Of a DNA stretch of 64,000 bases, positions 52,801 through 64,000 are shown piece by piece. A program made the position numbers and the translations under genes. The notes below the pieces were generated by a model. That model saw nothing but the letters and a program-made list of their open reading frames with translations, was not told where the DNA came from and made no database searches. This DNA comes from Phoronis australis. Taxonomy: Eukaryota; Phoronida; Phoronidae. Numbering within the stretch: the first letter of the stretch is position 1; every line of letters starts with the position of its first letter. The stretch is from the NCBI GenBank assembly GCA_002633005.1, contig NMRA01000132.1:740585-804584 (forward strand). Reading direction: 5' to 3'.

Positions 52801-54664
52801 GCTCACACTTGTAGAAGTTATCAGTAATTAGCTGTTATGCATATATTCTCAGAGATTGCACATTTGCTCAAGTGAGATTGGATTACTTTTTGGAAATATA
52901 ATGAATGGAGCATAAGATCAATTTTCTGACTTAAGTCTTCAAGTCATTTTTTTCATGAACAAGACCCATGTACTGAAAATAAAACACTTGTTGAATTGAG
53001 AAGACTGATTCTTAAAGTTCTTGAACCTGCTTGATTTTGACTATATTTTTTTTTCAACGCTCCGGTGCTGAACTTTATAAGACTATGGTTATTATACGTG
53101 TTTTATATGCTATTATTCGTTGTTATTTATTTATATATTCGAGTATGTAATGTAGAATTCTAAGCCTGTCAGATGCTAACGCGTAAGGGTTCGCGTTAAC
53201 GCTTAAACATGAATGTACTAAATAACGCGTTAATTCACTGCCTTAACTCTAAAACGCGACATGCTACACGCATCTGGAAAGTATGGAATTGCAGGTCTGT
53301 TGTTAACACTGCGTATGTGTTTTACACACTAAATAAAACGCTAATCTATAACTAGTTTTGGTTTTATGTCAAGTCAATACAAGAAAACAAGTAATAAACG
53401 CTAACGAACAAGCTCATATCTACAGCACCACAAACTACATACAGAGTCCAGACGTTTCTTTTTATTATTTACTGAATGTAAACGTGTATTACAGAAAACT
53501 CGTCTGCAATAACGTAGCATTCTAAATACCACAAGAATGCAAATCATACATTACCTTACAACGTCAGATGATTGTTATTAAAAATCTGACACTCCTTTCA
53601 AAATGTTCTTTGTTTCCATTATTCGTGATTACACTCCAGATTTTCTAAATAATTTGTTAATTCAACTTCAAAATTTGCGATACATGGTAAATGATTTAGT
53701 ATTCGACGGCAAGAGTATGATATTAGCTAGAGTGATAAAAACAGTCAGTGACCAGTGCTTTAATGGGGCGTAGGTGCACGTGGGCGCAGCCAACCACCTT
53801 TTGGCATTTGAACGTATAGCGCCTACGCACCGTAAGTTACTTTCAGTGCTCAAGGTGATACGATGGGCTTTGGGCGCCTACTTATACCTCTAATTTTACC
53901 ACTACAGCACTGACGGTGACTTAAAGCTGCACCCACTGCATCAAAATGTGACATCGAAATTAGTGCTTGCATATTTCGCTATGAAAAAGAAGTTCGGATT
54001 CCCTATCCCAAAATCTTATGACTAAAGAACAGTAAAAAGTGAACAATACCCGCCGACTACGCTTGACAGAATCTGCATAAATCAGAATCTCCAGCCCCTA
54101 TTTGTAACAATAACGTAGTTGTTCCTATTATTCTATGGGCAATTCTCATCTGCAGCCATTCTAAATATACGTCGTTAAATCATAGTGGGCGTTCTATAAA
54201 ATTGTAATGTTTTGTGGAGAGAGGAGTGAAGAAGACGTCTTTACTTGAACACTACTTTATTGCGGACTGACTAACTACTGCACAACAACAACTAATTGTG
54301 CCATATAAGCAAAGTGTAGTTCCAGTACAAACCACAACACTATTACAAAAATGACTTGCCATTTAAATAACTTGCCATTTAAATAACTTGCCATTTGGCG
54401 TTTGACTTTTTAACTCTAAAATCATATACCTATTTTAGTAAAAATTTAGTTTTTATCAATAAATAATCCACTGAAAAGCGTCGTGTAAAATATCCGAATT
54501 CCCCTATCATACCTGACATCAATGGAAAAAGTGGAAAGTTTGTTAGAAGAAATCCCTTTACATTTAAATAGTTGTCGCACACTTCCCAAAGGCTGTAAAA
54601 CTCAAATTGAATTTGGTGCAAAACTGGGTGTAAGATAAGAATTTCTAGTCTCACATCACAAACT

Positions 54665-54812
54665 CATGGGCGGCGCAGCACTGAAAAACGTGGGGGGAGG
54701 GGGGAAGCCCCCTCAGCCCCCCTGTGGTGCACCGCCTATAGATCACGTGCGGCGTAGCACTGAGTGAAAAAAGTGGGGGCTGGCCCCAGCCCCCTATAGT
54801 ACGCCGCCCATG
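54665..54812. repeat. G/C-rich repeat, two tandem copies with inverted ends
   Basis: Two copies of about 70 bp each contain 'gcagcactgaaaaa/gtagcactgagtgaaaaa', a G-run, a C-run and 'cgcc'. The outer ends ATGGGCGGCG and CGCCGCCCAT are perfect inverted repeats. A fragment lies near 315-345. Confidence 0.65.
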
Positions 54813-55574
54813 AAACTGAATGTCTTTTTAATTCCAAGAACGGTGAATGCACTGAAGTTCATGTGCTATCAGGATGTTAAAGCCTGACAGTGAGTAGAGT
54901 ATTTGTTAGCAATAAACAATGAATTCGAACGGAATGCTGATTGAATACACCTCTGCTGCTTAAAACAAGCACCCCCATCGGACTGAAAGTGAAATGCACT
55001 TCAGATAGCGTTTCTTTCTAGGCCGCACAGTGGGAAATAAAGCTTCTTATACAGTTATTTTCAGTGATATAACGAATGAGTCTTTGTATCATATTTGGAG
55101 AAATTTTGACATAAGATTGCCGTCGGGAGATTTTTTCAATTTCATATCCCTAAAGAAATTTGTGAAAAACATGCATTGTTTCGCTGAAGCGGACCTTTTT
55201 GCCCAATTCGCCAAATTGGATTGCTCATTCGAGCCTCCCCCTGGCCGGTGCCGCACCCATGGACTTGATTGGCTGCCTTGATTTGCTGACTTGATTGGCT
55301 TAGGCCTACGGGCCACACGGGACTAGGCCCTCTTTGATCTCTGTTTATGTTTTGAAATATAGAGTTAAAGCCACGGTTAAGGGCTTTTAATTAAAGAATG
55401 AAAACAATAACATGTGTTACATTTTTTAGAAACTCTACAAGATACAGAGAGAGTAAAAGCCACAAATGGGATTGAGAGTCTTTTAAAATTGGTTTGAATG
55501 AATGAAATGTACGGCCTATGAATTTGGCCTTTCTTCTGTTCTACCTGGAGAGTCCGTAACCAACCCATAGACAT

Positions 55575-55876
55575 GCGAAAAGGCCACGCTTCTTTTCCCT
55601 ACTACACCCGGAAGAGCTGGGATCTGTGCGCGCGCAGGGAGGTCAACCTACCGGATGCTCTATGTGACCTCCTTCTGCTTTCCGACTGAGACAGAAAGTC
55701 AACTGCGATTTCAAGCGATTATTTAGCGAAAATCTACCTGCCTTACTACTTCTACTGCAAAATTACTCGATTGTGCTCATTGTTCACGTGTTTAGGATTC
55801 CTGTTGTGTAGTTGTAATCACTTTGTTGTGTATCATCTTTCAGTTTGAACGTNGAAAAGAAGCGTGGCCTTTTCGC
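55575..55876. mobile_element. Mutator-like non-autonomous element with 9-bp target duplication
   Basis: The terminal inverted repeats are 23 bp (gcgaaaaggccacgcttctt plus ttc at the left, exact mirror at 55,854-55,876). The 9-bp word CATAGACAT flanks the element at 55,566-55,574 and 55,877-55,885. A 9-bp duplication is typical of Mutator-type transposases, though the repeats here are short. No ORF; one undetermined base at 55,853. Confidence 0.8.
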
Positions 55877-56348
55877 CATAGACATTGATCAACCAACGTG
55901 AAATGTTTGCTGCAAACTACAGGTACCTTGAGTTGAATGGGAATTGGATAAAATTAGGCTGACAGTGTCATATTTTAATATGAACTTTCGCATGGAAGAG
56001 CACTTGGATTCGTCTTTGTACTCTGAGCCCGGGGCTACATGCACTGTCCAGGCAGACGAATTTCCCACGACTCAGCCATGGCATAACTCCATAAGATATA
56101 AGAAACATATGTTTATTAAACTTTTGCCTTAGAGGGCCTTAGGTGTTAGCGTGCCAGTTCCGTATCACTGATCAAACCTACTTTCAGTGATAAATTAAGC
56201 ATAGTCCTAGTACTAGGCTACCACTGATACAAGTAAAGAAGGAAGTGATTGCGTAGGCCATAACATTGCTACGGCTTCGTAGTCAGACGAGGTTTGCAAC
56301 CTTGCTGTAATTACAACATGACGCTCGTGTCAGTCATTGTAATTGGTA

Positions 56349-57342
56349 GCCTTGGTACAAAGCTGTATATATATATAAATATACAGCTTTGCACCGATGT
56401 GGGTAAAAACGGGCAAGGTGAGTGTCGGTTGACTCCCAGATTTTGCATGCACACCGTCCGGTCTTTAGCTTTACATGTTGATACAAGTTTCACAGCGCGA
56501 TGACGAGCAGAACTACACTGGCTGCGTGCAATTTCGGGGTCTACGGAAGAAATAAACGCAGTGGGACCTAGCCAGCAAGCTAGCTGTATGAAGACTGTCG
56601 TCAAAATACAGCTAGGTCCCACTGCGTGTATTTCTTCCGTAGACACCGAAATTGCATGCAGCCAGTGTAGTTCTGCTCGTCACCGCGCCGTGAAACTCGT
56701 ATCAACATGTAAAGCTAAAGACCGGACGGTGTGCATGCAAAATCTGGGAGTCAACCGACACTCACCTTGCCCGTTACAGCCGTTTAAGTGAAAAGCAATG
56801 CAATAAACGTCATTTTCTTGCGTAACTCTCTGCCTTTTCTAACAATGAAACGTATTTCGTCGTTTTGAAAACAGTACGCTCGTGTCACGCGCACGCGCCA
56901 TTTCCTAAATTTTTGCGACATCTCTCGGGAGATAATGATAGCTTGGAAGCAACAAAATTTCTTCTGAAATTCGATTTTTCGGTACCAAAATTCTAAAAAC
57001 TTTTAATGAGGTGAAACCAGTTCTGATAATTTGTTGTGACGTGTACGCAACCTAGTGAAAGAACAACAGTTGATTGAAGAATCGGCGAAAAAATAAACTG
57101 GCCAATAGGTGACGCAAAATTTCATGGCGCTGAAAGCGATCGCTAAAGATCACTCCACAACTTAAGCAGCAGAATAACGGCAGAACGCCATTTTTGCCAA
57201 CACCGTTAAATAATTTAAATTTCTCAAGGAAGACTGTAGTTTTTAACGACGCTAATTTTGTGTCAGTTTTTATCTTACCACTTTTTTACCCGCATCGGTG
57301 CAAAGCTGTATATTTATATATATACAGCTTTGTACCAAGGCT
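56349..57342. mobile_element. Foldback element with palindromic terminal repeats
   Basis: The two ends (56,349-56,409 and 57,282-57,342) are about 60-bp inverted repeats, and each is itself a palindrome (acaaagctgtatata / tatacagctttgcacc). Inside the left half lies a 164-bp-arm hairpin. A copy of its loop (gctgtattttgacgacagtc) recurs just right of the element at about 57,355-57,385. No coding sequence. Confidence 0.7.
56409..56774. repeat. Long palindrome, 164-bp arms with 38-nt spacer
   Basis: The left arm (56,409-56,572) and right arm (56,611-56,774) are reverse complements with few mismatches (for example aaataaacgc against aaatacacgc). If transcribed it would fold into a long double-stranded RNA. 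Confidence 0.85.
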
Positions 57343-58029
57343 AAGTGGGACCTAGCTGTATTTTGACGACAGTCTTCATACAGCTAGCTGGCTGGCTATG
57401 TAATTGGCTGCTGCTTGACCTTTCATCAGGTTCACTTATTGTCTTACCCTGATCGAATGTCAAGCAACAGGTAATCATGTGCGTCACGACGTAGTGGATT
57501 GAAAACCTCAATAGACTGGTGCATCTGTGTAGCTGTGTTAAAATGTAAAAAGCATATGCAATTACTTGATCCCTTATTTGCTTACAGTGTATACTACAAG
57601 GTATATTCTAAAAGATCAGACTTTATAAGCTTCCATGCTTTTTCGCAAGTTCTAGTATTCGACAAATCATGGGTATACTTTACCTGGTTGAAAATTTCTT
57701 CTTTTTTCTGTGTTTCAAAAATTAGTGGATAATTTTTGCATTTTTCTTCACTCCTTCAATGTCGGTTCCTGATCATTGAAGCTTCAGATCACAGGTTTAT
57801 AAAGCAGCTGATGAAGTCTATTATAGTTTAGGCAATGGCACATCGTAATCCAGTGTTTACTGGAAGATTTTCTGAAAATTGCACTCAACTGTAGCTAAAC
57901 TCTCAAAGTCACATTATTATTTGTATCCTTCGAGTGTAGAAGACTTAGTGGATACCTTTCGATGAAGTTAAAGTCTTTAACATAATTGTTATGAGGCGTG
58001 ATTCTAGTGCCTGTGATTTGTATGAATGT

Positions 58030-58405
58030 GCTAAACACAGCTTTGCACCGACATGGGTAAACAGTGAGTATTTCTGACACTGCTCTTTTAGTAAACTGAA
58101 TTGGTTACCGGTGACGATCAGAATTACCCTGACGGTATATAATTTTGAAAGTTTCATAAACTTATACTGCTAGTTGGCTGGCTAGGACTGGGATAGTCGT
58201 GAATTTGTGATTTTGGGGGAAAAATCGTAAAGTTGCATTTCTTGGTGAATTTTTTGGCACGTCTATTTTTTCCTGTGAATATAGCAAAGCAAACAGACAA
58301 GGCTGGATTTGATCATCCTTGAGAAATACCATCGAGTTAGCCAGCTAGCTAGGTGGCTGAACGTGACAGAACACAGCTATACAGGATTGTACCAAGGCTA
58401 CCATT
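58030..58405. repeat. Diverged fragment of the foldback element
   Basis: It starts with acagctttgcaccgacatgg and ends with gattgtaccaaggctacca, both terminal words of the element at 56,349-57,342. The composite region may be one older element of about 2 kb with nested copies. Confidence 0.5.
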
Positions 58406-58692
58406 GAGTGTGCTCCTTTATGTTATGCGATTTTTTAGCATCTTGAGAAAAAGTGAAAACAAGGGGTTTTGTAGGCACCTAGTCAAATATAACTGGAATC
58501 ACTGAATAATGGGACCATTATTCAGTGGATGGAATTGGCTCTAAATCAAGGATTGCTCTATTCAACTAGTGTCAAGATCAGCTACTCAATCTGTGGTCTT
58601 TGCCTTTGACAACTAGGACATTTTTCATGCTCAAACTCATTTACAGGTTTCATTCACAAAGCTGAAGTTGCTTAAAGACATGGTAAGGTGCT

Positions 58693-58823
58693 ATGTTGGC
58701 GCCAGAGAGACAGCGCTTGAGCGATGACGAAAAACGTGTGAAAAACTGGAAGAGGTGGGGTCCATATTTGTCAGAACGCCAGTGGGGTACAGTTAGAGAA
58801 GACTACTCTGAGGACGGCTCGTG
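58693..58823 (+). CDS. GH63-like exon 1
   Basis: It is 131 nt, starting at ATG and ending in phase 2 at TCGTG|gtgagg. It encodes [21 protein letters not shown] Met-first frame without a signal peptide. Confidence 0.8.
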
Positions 58824-61800
58824 GTGAGGCTTGTCACCTACGTAACTCACTTCATTGAGTGATGATAAGTTGTTTACGGCTGATTAGTCCACTTTCACAC
58901 ATTGCTGGTTCACAGCGGTTCGGTAAGGAACGTAGATAATCCAGTGTTTATTTTTTGTGTTAAGGTACGGCATTTATTTACTTTGGCAATGATATTGACT
59001 GTTTAAAAAATTTCAGCCTGTGACACTTTATAAAACTGCTGTGAAACTTATCCCAGGCAAAAGGTGTGTCATTACACTATAGTATACTTGAACATGATGT
59101 GAACTCATTAGCAACTTGGTGCAAGTTTAACATTACAGTCACTGTAGTAACTTTAAGGTGTTGGGAGTCAGTATAGATACACCACGGAGCCACACCGTGG
59201 CGCTGGGGTTAAAGCCAAGCATTCTTGCACATTCTTGTAAATTTTTGTGGAGTGCTTACAATCATCACACTCAACTGGTAAGATGGTCATTAATATTTCA
59301 GTCCTCACCGAGGCTTAGATAGTTCGTGGATTACTTTGTTTGGAGAAGTAAACCTGTGCTCTTTCCTTCAGTTCCACGATAATAAAGCAAAAAATTTTTA
59401 AGTACACAGAGCATCTATTGGAAGAACTTTTCTGAAAAGTCTTGACCTGAAAGTTAGGCCATGTCAACTAGAGAATGGGTTGAGATCCATTCTAGCCTAT
59501 ATAATTGTGTGCTTGCAACTACTCCAAAATTTAATGGTTTGTTTCTTCCAGCTGGGACTATTTTTCACATGATCAGTCACGTAGTCGGGCCTACAGATGG
59601 GGCGAGGATGGGTTACTGGGTATATCCGACCGGCAGTGCAGACTGTGTTTAAGTCTGGCCTTATGGAATGGATCTGACCCCATCCTGAAAGAGAGGCTAT
59701 ATGGTTTGACAGGTCCTCAGGTACGTAGTTAAAAATAATCGTGTGTATTCTGTTTGGTTCTATAGTGCCTCATTCAAATGTTATTCAAGTCTTCTAGACC
59801 TTTCCTATATCTTTGAGACCGACCAGCACATTTCTCTATGAATTCACTAAATAAATCTTTTTGTATCATTACTAGTAAATGTGTACATTGTACTCTCAGT
59901 TTTACACGACTTGTAGATAAGTGAATTTTACTTCTTTGTCAACTACATGACAGCTGCACTATAGCAAAAATGACCTGTTTTTATTAATGAACTTTAATAA
60001 CAATTCAAATTTGCCAGAGACAATAGCAAGTCACCATGTACCCACTGAAATAATATTGTATATTAGGTTTTCATTCTGGACAAGTTATACTATTGTTATA
60101 CAAAACATGATGAGATCCCTTGTCGTTTGAGACATTCTTTGTTAATGACAGTTTCAGATGGTATAAACCCAATTTCTGTCAGAAAAATCACTTTTAATTT
60201 CGACTGCTTGAAGCTGATTTCAAGTTGATCATTACTGTGATGGTATTTGAACTCTGGGCAATAGTCTGGTATAACGTGCCCGTATTTTGAGAACCAGTTT
60301 GATCAGAAAACTCGTTCTCAAAATTTGGGCACGTTATATCAGACCTGACCTCTGAGGTTGGGAGGAACTGACAGTTTGTTGCTGCTTGAGACAATGCTTG
60401 TCACATAGAGTCACTTTACTGGCCGAACTGACGTGCATGCAGATCTTAAACTTCAACAAACTGTCTGCTCTTTCCAAAGCCAAAAATTCTGACTGAGTAA
60501 GAAACAAGTTGTGACCAGTTTTAAAGCTCTAAGTAGTCTAAATCAAAAGTTATAATTTATTTGACCTTCGCATGTTACTTGACAGAGTAATAGTCTGATA
60601 TAATGTGCCTGCATTTGAGAACCAGTTTTCTACACTGAATATCAGGCATCAACCCGTTCTCAAAATGTGAGTATGTTATACCAGATTACTGCTCTTTACA
60701 GTGTAGAACAAAAATGCAGGTGAGAACTGGTGCAGTTTTGCTTGTCTCAGGGAAACCATGGTGAAGATGTGAAGGAACTGTATTACTATTTGGACTCGAC
60801 TCCAACTCACTCATACATGAAGGCAGTGTACAAGTACCCCCAGCAGCAGTACCCCTACAGTCAGTTGGAGTCAGAGAACAGGAGGAGAACTGTACGACAA
60901 CGAGAGTATGAGATTGAAGACACAGGTATTAAAGCATTGACATGTTATCTTGCGTTGACATGCTTTTTTGTACTGACATGATATCTTGAATTGACATCAT
61001 GATATTTTGAATTGACATGCTATCTTGCACTGACATGCTTTTTTGTACTGACATGATATCTTGAATTGACATCATGATATTTTGAATTGACATGCTAATC
61101 TTGCACTGACATGCTCTTTTGTACTGACATGATATCTTGAATTGACATCATGATATTTTGAATTAACATCATGATATTTTGAATTGACATGCTATCTTGC
61201 TCTGACATGCTGTGTTGTACTGACATGATATCATTGTCTTGCCGTGTTATCCTGAATTGACATGTTATGTTACATTGACATACTATCTTGAAGCGACATG
61301 TTATCTTATTATAGGAAATTAATGATCAAAATGCCCAGTAAGATGATGAAAAATTATAATGACTAGTTAACTGCTTATCGGTTGTCGTATTTACGATAAA
61401 ATTTTATTTTGACTTTTTAATTACTCCTGCTAGTACTGTTGGTATATTAGTGCATAGATGCATTATAATTAGGATTAAATTTGATTTGATGTCAGTTTTG
61501 ATTGTAAGGATGTTTTGTGTGATCTATTTTTGAAGTATTTTCTGAAAAAATGGGGACCCAGTTTCCAACCAGTTTTATTTATTCGCTTGACTAATTCAGT
61601 TTAATTTTTTCATTTTTGTTATCCTTTAATTGATGTTATTCTCCCATTGAGCTGGTAAACTTTATAAAATGAAGCACTCGGGCTTTAGTATTGTACAAAG
61701 ACCATTTGAATAATTTGAGTTTTGACATGATTCTGCTACTAAATATTACCTACTGTGCTCTTATTTCAGACTTGAACAATTTTTCAAGAAATGGCGGCCA

Positions 61801-63550
61801 GTCTTAGTTGCAAAGATATGTCTGTATTCAGGTAATTTTTTATTTTGCTTTCAGGTGTGTTTGATGGTGACCGTTATTGGGACGTGGTGGCGGAGTATGC
61901 CAAGAGATCGCCCAATGATATCTTGTGTAAATACACGGTGTACAACCGGGGCCAAGACGAGGCAACAATACACGTTATACCACAGCTCTGGTATCGTAAC
62001 ACATGGATATGGGGATGTAAACATGAGGTGAGTGTCTACTCTACAAGTTCTACCTTGAAATTGGTTTATCCGTAATCACTGTGGGTTTGGTCATTTTGTT
62101 AACAATCAACTAAATAATTTGACATTGATGTAAAAATTTGTAAACAATCCGAATAATGCCTTAGGTTCATAAGTTAGTGAGAGGGCACTTAATCTGAACC
62201 ACACAGTCGCCTGGGTCACCTATGACCTTCAAAATTGAAATCCACCGACCGAAAATTTAAACAATTTGTCACAAGGCTAGTTTCTGATGCTGACGCGAAA
62301 GTTAAATCAGTGCTCTCTTACTGGCATGTGTATTCTGGGAGCTAAGAAATTAAACTCGAGAAAGGAGAAAATAAGTAAGTGTTGAAAAAATATCAGCCAC
62401 CCTTTAAGACTGACACTTCATCTGGTGGACATCAAAGTCATTGAAGATGCAATGTTAGATAAATCTAAGAACAAACTCCGTCCTTTCATCCAGATTTTAC
62501 GTCTCAGATGGTTGAAAAAATCTGGTTGTGTGTTTCTTTTTCAGGGCTGCACTATGAAGCCAAGAATGAAAGCTGTAAATAAATATCTTGTAAACTGTAG
62601 TCATGAAACGTTAGGTGAGCTAAATTTTGTGCTTGCAATCTTTGTTTTGATTAAAAAATTGTTGAAATTTTGTTTTCTTATTATGGATTTTGATTTGGCT
62701 ATGGTAAAAGCTACGTCACTGGAAAAGTAAATTTAAATCCTCAAGAAAGTAGCTAAAATTAATTTTTGTGCTGTGAAATGTTGGCAATTTTTTAACAAGA
62801 AGATGTTTTTTAAGCAAAGTAGTTGACGATGTGAGATCACTTTTCCATTCTTAATTTGAGAGTCTCTGCCAAATCTCTTTGAAACATTACTTTTATCCTG
62901 AGGCTCCTGGCTATTGGATTAATTTTGGTTACACTTTGTTTGTGTGAAGTTTTCTCTTTGATTAGAAGTCATTCTCCAATTCCATTGCCATTTAGCTTAG
63001 AGGTGATCCCCATAGAGGCTTAGAATTTTGGGGATGGTTGTAAGTCATGGGTGTTGTTCACAAACAATAAGCCTTTGGAAATTATGAAAGTAGTTCTTTG
63101 TTAACCTTGCCTTAACCACACAGCTGTTTCAGTTGGGCTGTGTAACTACTAAACAAAGCTTAACATTGGGTTATGGTCTTGGCTGAGGAGACAATTGATT
63201 TATTACCTGGGAATGGGGATTGTTCCACAAATTTGTTGAATGTGTCATGATTGGGAGCATCGGAACTGAAATATCCAGTTGTTTTGTGCTGAATGTTGTG
63301 AGCTGAAATATAAGTACTGTATAGAATTTTTTATTTTATTTACTTCTGGGTTTTTTGTGGCTGGCTTGAACCTTTTCTAGCTTTCACCCATTTGTTGTAG
63401 GTAAAACCTCATGGGCTCTGTCTGAGGCATCTAACGGTACTAAACCAAAGTTGATATTCACTGAGAATGAGACAAACTCAAAGAAGTTATTTGGTGTTGA
63501 CAACTATACTACTTATACTAAAGACGCATTCCACAGGCATGTGATTGATG
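58693..63550 (+). CDS. Glycoside hydrolase, GH63 mannosyl-oligosaccharide glucosidase-like (5' part)
   Basis: Six exons with matching phases give 868 nt, about 289 residues, and end in phase 1, so the gene continues past the window. The protein starts [20 protein letters not shown], followed by [112 protein letters not shown] and [10 protein letters not shown]. This conserved N-terminal block belongs to a large glucosidase-like family assigned to the GH63 group, usually 800-900 residues, common in bacteria and found in some eukaryotes. The catalytic (alpha/alpha)6 barrel with the acid residues lies beyond the window. No signal peptide is seen, so a cytosolic role is possible. The substrate is unknown. 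Confidence 0.8.
59552..59720 (+). CDS. GH63-like exon 2
   Basis: It is 169 nt, phase 2 to 0, with acceptor tttcttccag and donor gtacgt. It completes [20 protein letters not shown] and ends LYGLTGPQ. The junction residue is Cys. Confidence 0.82.
60263..60345. mobile_element. Short hairpin MITE, copy 1
   Basis: It lies in intron 2 of the hydrolase gene. The arms agtctggtataacgtgccc and its mirror (gggcacgttatatcagacc), with ttgagaac/gttctcaa inside, pair over about 32 bp around a short loop. Confidence 0.7.
60587..60690. mobile_element. Short hairpin MITE, copy 2
   Basis: This is a diverged copy of the element at 60,263, about 300 bp further on. It begins agtaatagtctgatataatg and ends gttataccagattact, with ttgagaac/gttctcaa inside. 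Confidence 0.65.
60751..60925 (+). CDS. GH63-like exon 3
   Basis: It is 175 nt, phase 0 to 1, with acceptor cttgtctcag and donor gtatta. It encodes [20 protein letters not shown] and YEIEDT. Confidence 0.85.
60937..61308. repeat. Minisatellite of 17-21-bp subunits in the GH63-like intron 3
   Basis: The subunits all contain tgacatg/tgacatc (for example tgacatgatatcttgaat), arranged in a higher-order unit of about 75 bp of four subunits. It fills the start of intron 3. Confidence 0.88.
61855..62027 (+). CDS. GH63-like exon 4
   Basis: It is 173 nt, phase 1 to 0, with acceptor ttgctttcag and donor gtgagt. It encodes [20 protein letters not shown] and ends WGCKHE. Confidence 0.85.
62545..62614 (+). 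CDS. GH63-like exon 5
   Basis: It is 70 nt, phase 0 to 1, with acceptor ctttttcag and donor gtgagc. It encodes [20 protein letters not shown] plus ETL. The alternative frame contains a stop. Confidence 0.78.
63401..63550 (+). CDS. GH63-like exon 6
   Basis: It is 150 nt, phase 1 to 1, with acceptor tttgttgtag and donor gttagt. It encodes [20 protein letters not shown] and [20 protein letters not shown]. The next exon lies outside the window. Confidence 0.82.
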
Positions 63551-63834
63551 GTTAGTAATCAGCTTTACTGTTAGACAATGTTAAATCACCCACATCTCTT
63601 CCATCCGTCATCTATTCGCACATCTGTCATTACCTTTGCTTGTCTGGTAATTTTATCATAAATCAGTTGATTTTTGAAATAGCTGTGCCATATTGAAATT
63701 CACTATCCCGCCAGATGGCAATTAAGTCTTTTTTGGACAGGCATTCAGCACCACCTACAGATCCCATGTAATAGTAATGATAGGTTTCAACCTGTGGGTG
63801 CAAAAATCGTTTGAATGCCTTTCCTGCTATCATA

Positions 63835-63993
63835 ATGCCGGCAAATTTTCACTGCTGTGTGTTGGGATGTAATAAGGCAAACCTTCTGAAATACCAATGG
63901 ATGAACAGGGACATGTTTCATACATTTCCCACTGTGAAGAAGAATCCGCGACAAAGCCAGTGGCTGCCTCTGATTCAGCGGGAGAATATTTGA
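63835..63993 (+). pseudogene. THAP-domain N-terminal half
   Basis: From ATG it reads MPANFHCCVLGCNKANL, then FHTFPTVKKNPRQSQWLPLI and TGA. This matches the first half of a THAP zinc finger (CX4C, FHxFP, R, W). The Cys-His second half is absent in this frame before the window ends. It sits in an intron of the hydrolase gene on the same strand, so it may be a transposon-derived piece or the first exon of a nested gene. Confidence 0.5.
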
Positions 63994-64000
63994 TCCTGCC

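Larger units (their letters stand above)
51505..58692. other. Intergenic region rich in inverted-repeat elements
   Basis: No protein gene is recognised between the SLC22 gene and the glycoside hydrolase gene. It contains the elements listed separately. The frame at 55,030-55,281 (MGNKASYTVIFSDITNESLY) is open but unrecognised. A 17-bp word, aacttgccatttaaata, is repeated near 54,350-54,395. Confidence 0.5.

Noticed and set aside
55030-55281. 83-codon frame MGNKASYTVIFSDITNES
   Set aside because: No family recognised and no splice or neighbour support.
56294-56791. Mirrored open frames sharing the same peptide text on both strands
   Set aside because: They are a product of the 164-bp-arm palindrome.

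Overview
This window is animal nuclear DNA. It has no operons. It holds spliced genes with GT-AG introns, a 5'-truncated LINE, a Ty3/gypsy remnant, many small inverted-repeat elements, microsatellites and THAP-like fragments. The mix suggests a marine invertebrate, perhaps an invertebrate deuterostome such as a hemichordate, lancelet or echinoderm. That placement is inference; no single marker fixes the phylum.

Layout: 0.9-3.1 kb is a LINE fragment between perfect 15-bp target-site duplications. 4.6-4.9 kb is a small inverted-repeat element. 5.0-27.6 kb is the notable locus, an unrecognised gene. Its first exon encodes a signal peptide and ends in codon phase 1. It is followed by about 35 copies of a roughly 0.5-0.7 kb unit, and each unit carries one microexon, normally exactly 27 nt, between tttcag and gtaag. 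Twenty-eight microexons keep both splice sites, 27 nt, phase 1 and the same open frame. Each encodes a variant of the 9-residue repeat A-T-(I/F)-A-(K/R)-R-(F/L)-(S/T)-N. A terminal exon at 27.46 kb closes the frame. Signal exon + 28 microexons + terminal exon is 918 nt, which predicts a 305-residue secreted repeat protein. Nearly every repeat has a central dibasic site and an Asn-X-Thr sequon that is completed only by splicing. Microexons alternate between an F type and an L type, in dimers of about 1.1 kb and, from 9 to 18 kb, in a higher-order repeat of about 2.23 kb with four microexons. Several copies are decayed.

30.8-32.7 kb is the 3' part of a Ty3/gypsy element (RNase H end, integrase, LTR start) with an in-frame stop. 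33.4-51.4 kb is a complete nine-exon SLC22-type organic ion transporter gene (543 residues). Its introns hold a tRNA-derived SINE-like head, a long TATG microsatellite, a 166-bp tandem repeat and several MITE-like elements. 51.5-58.7 kb is gene-free and rich in inverted repeats, including a Mutator-like element with a 9-bp target duplication and a 164-bp-arm palindrome. 58.69 kb to the right edge holds the first six exons of a glycoside hydrolase gene resembling the GH63 mannosyl-oligosaccharide glucosidase group; the rest lies beyond the window.

The three genes show no functional link. All coordinates and translations were read by eye. Splicing is predicted from GT-AG sites and phase only; there is no transcript evidence.
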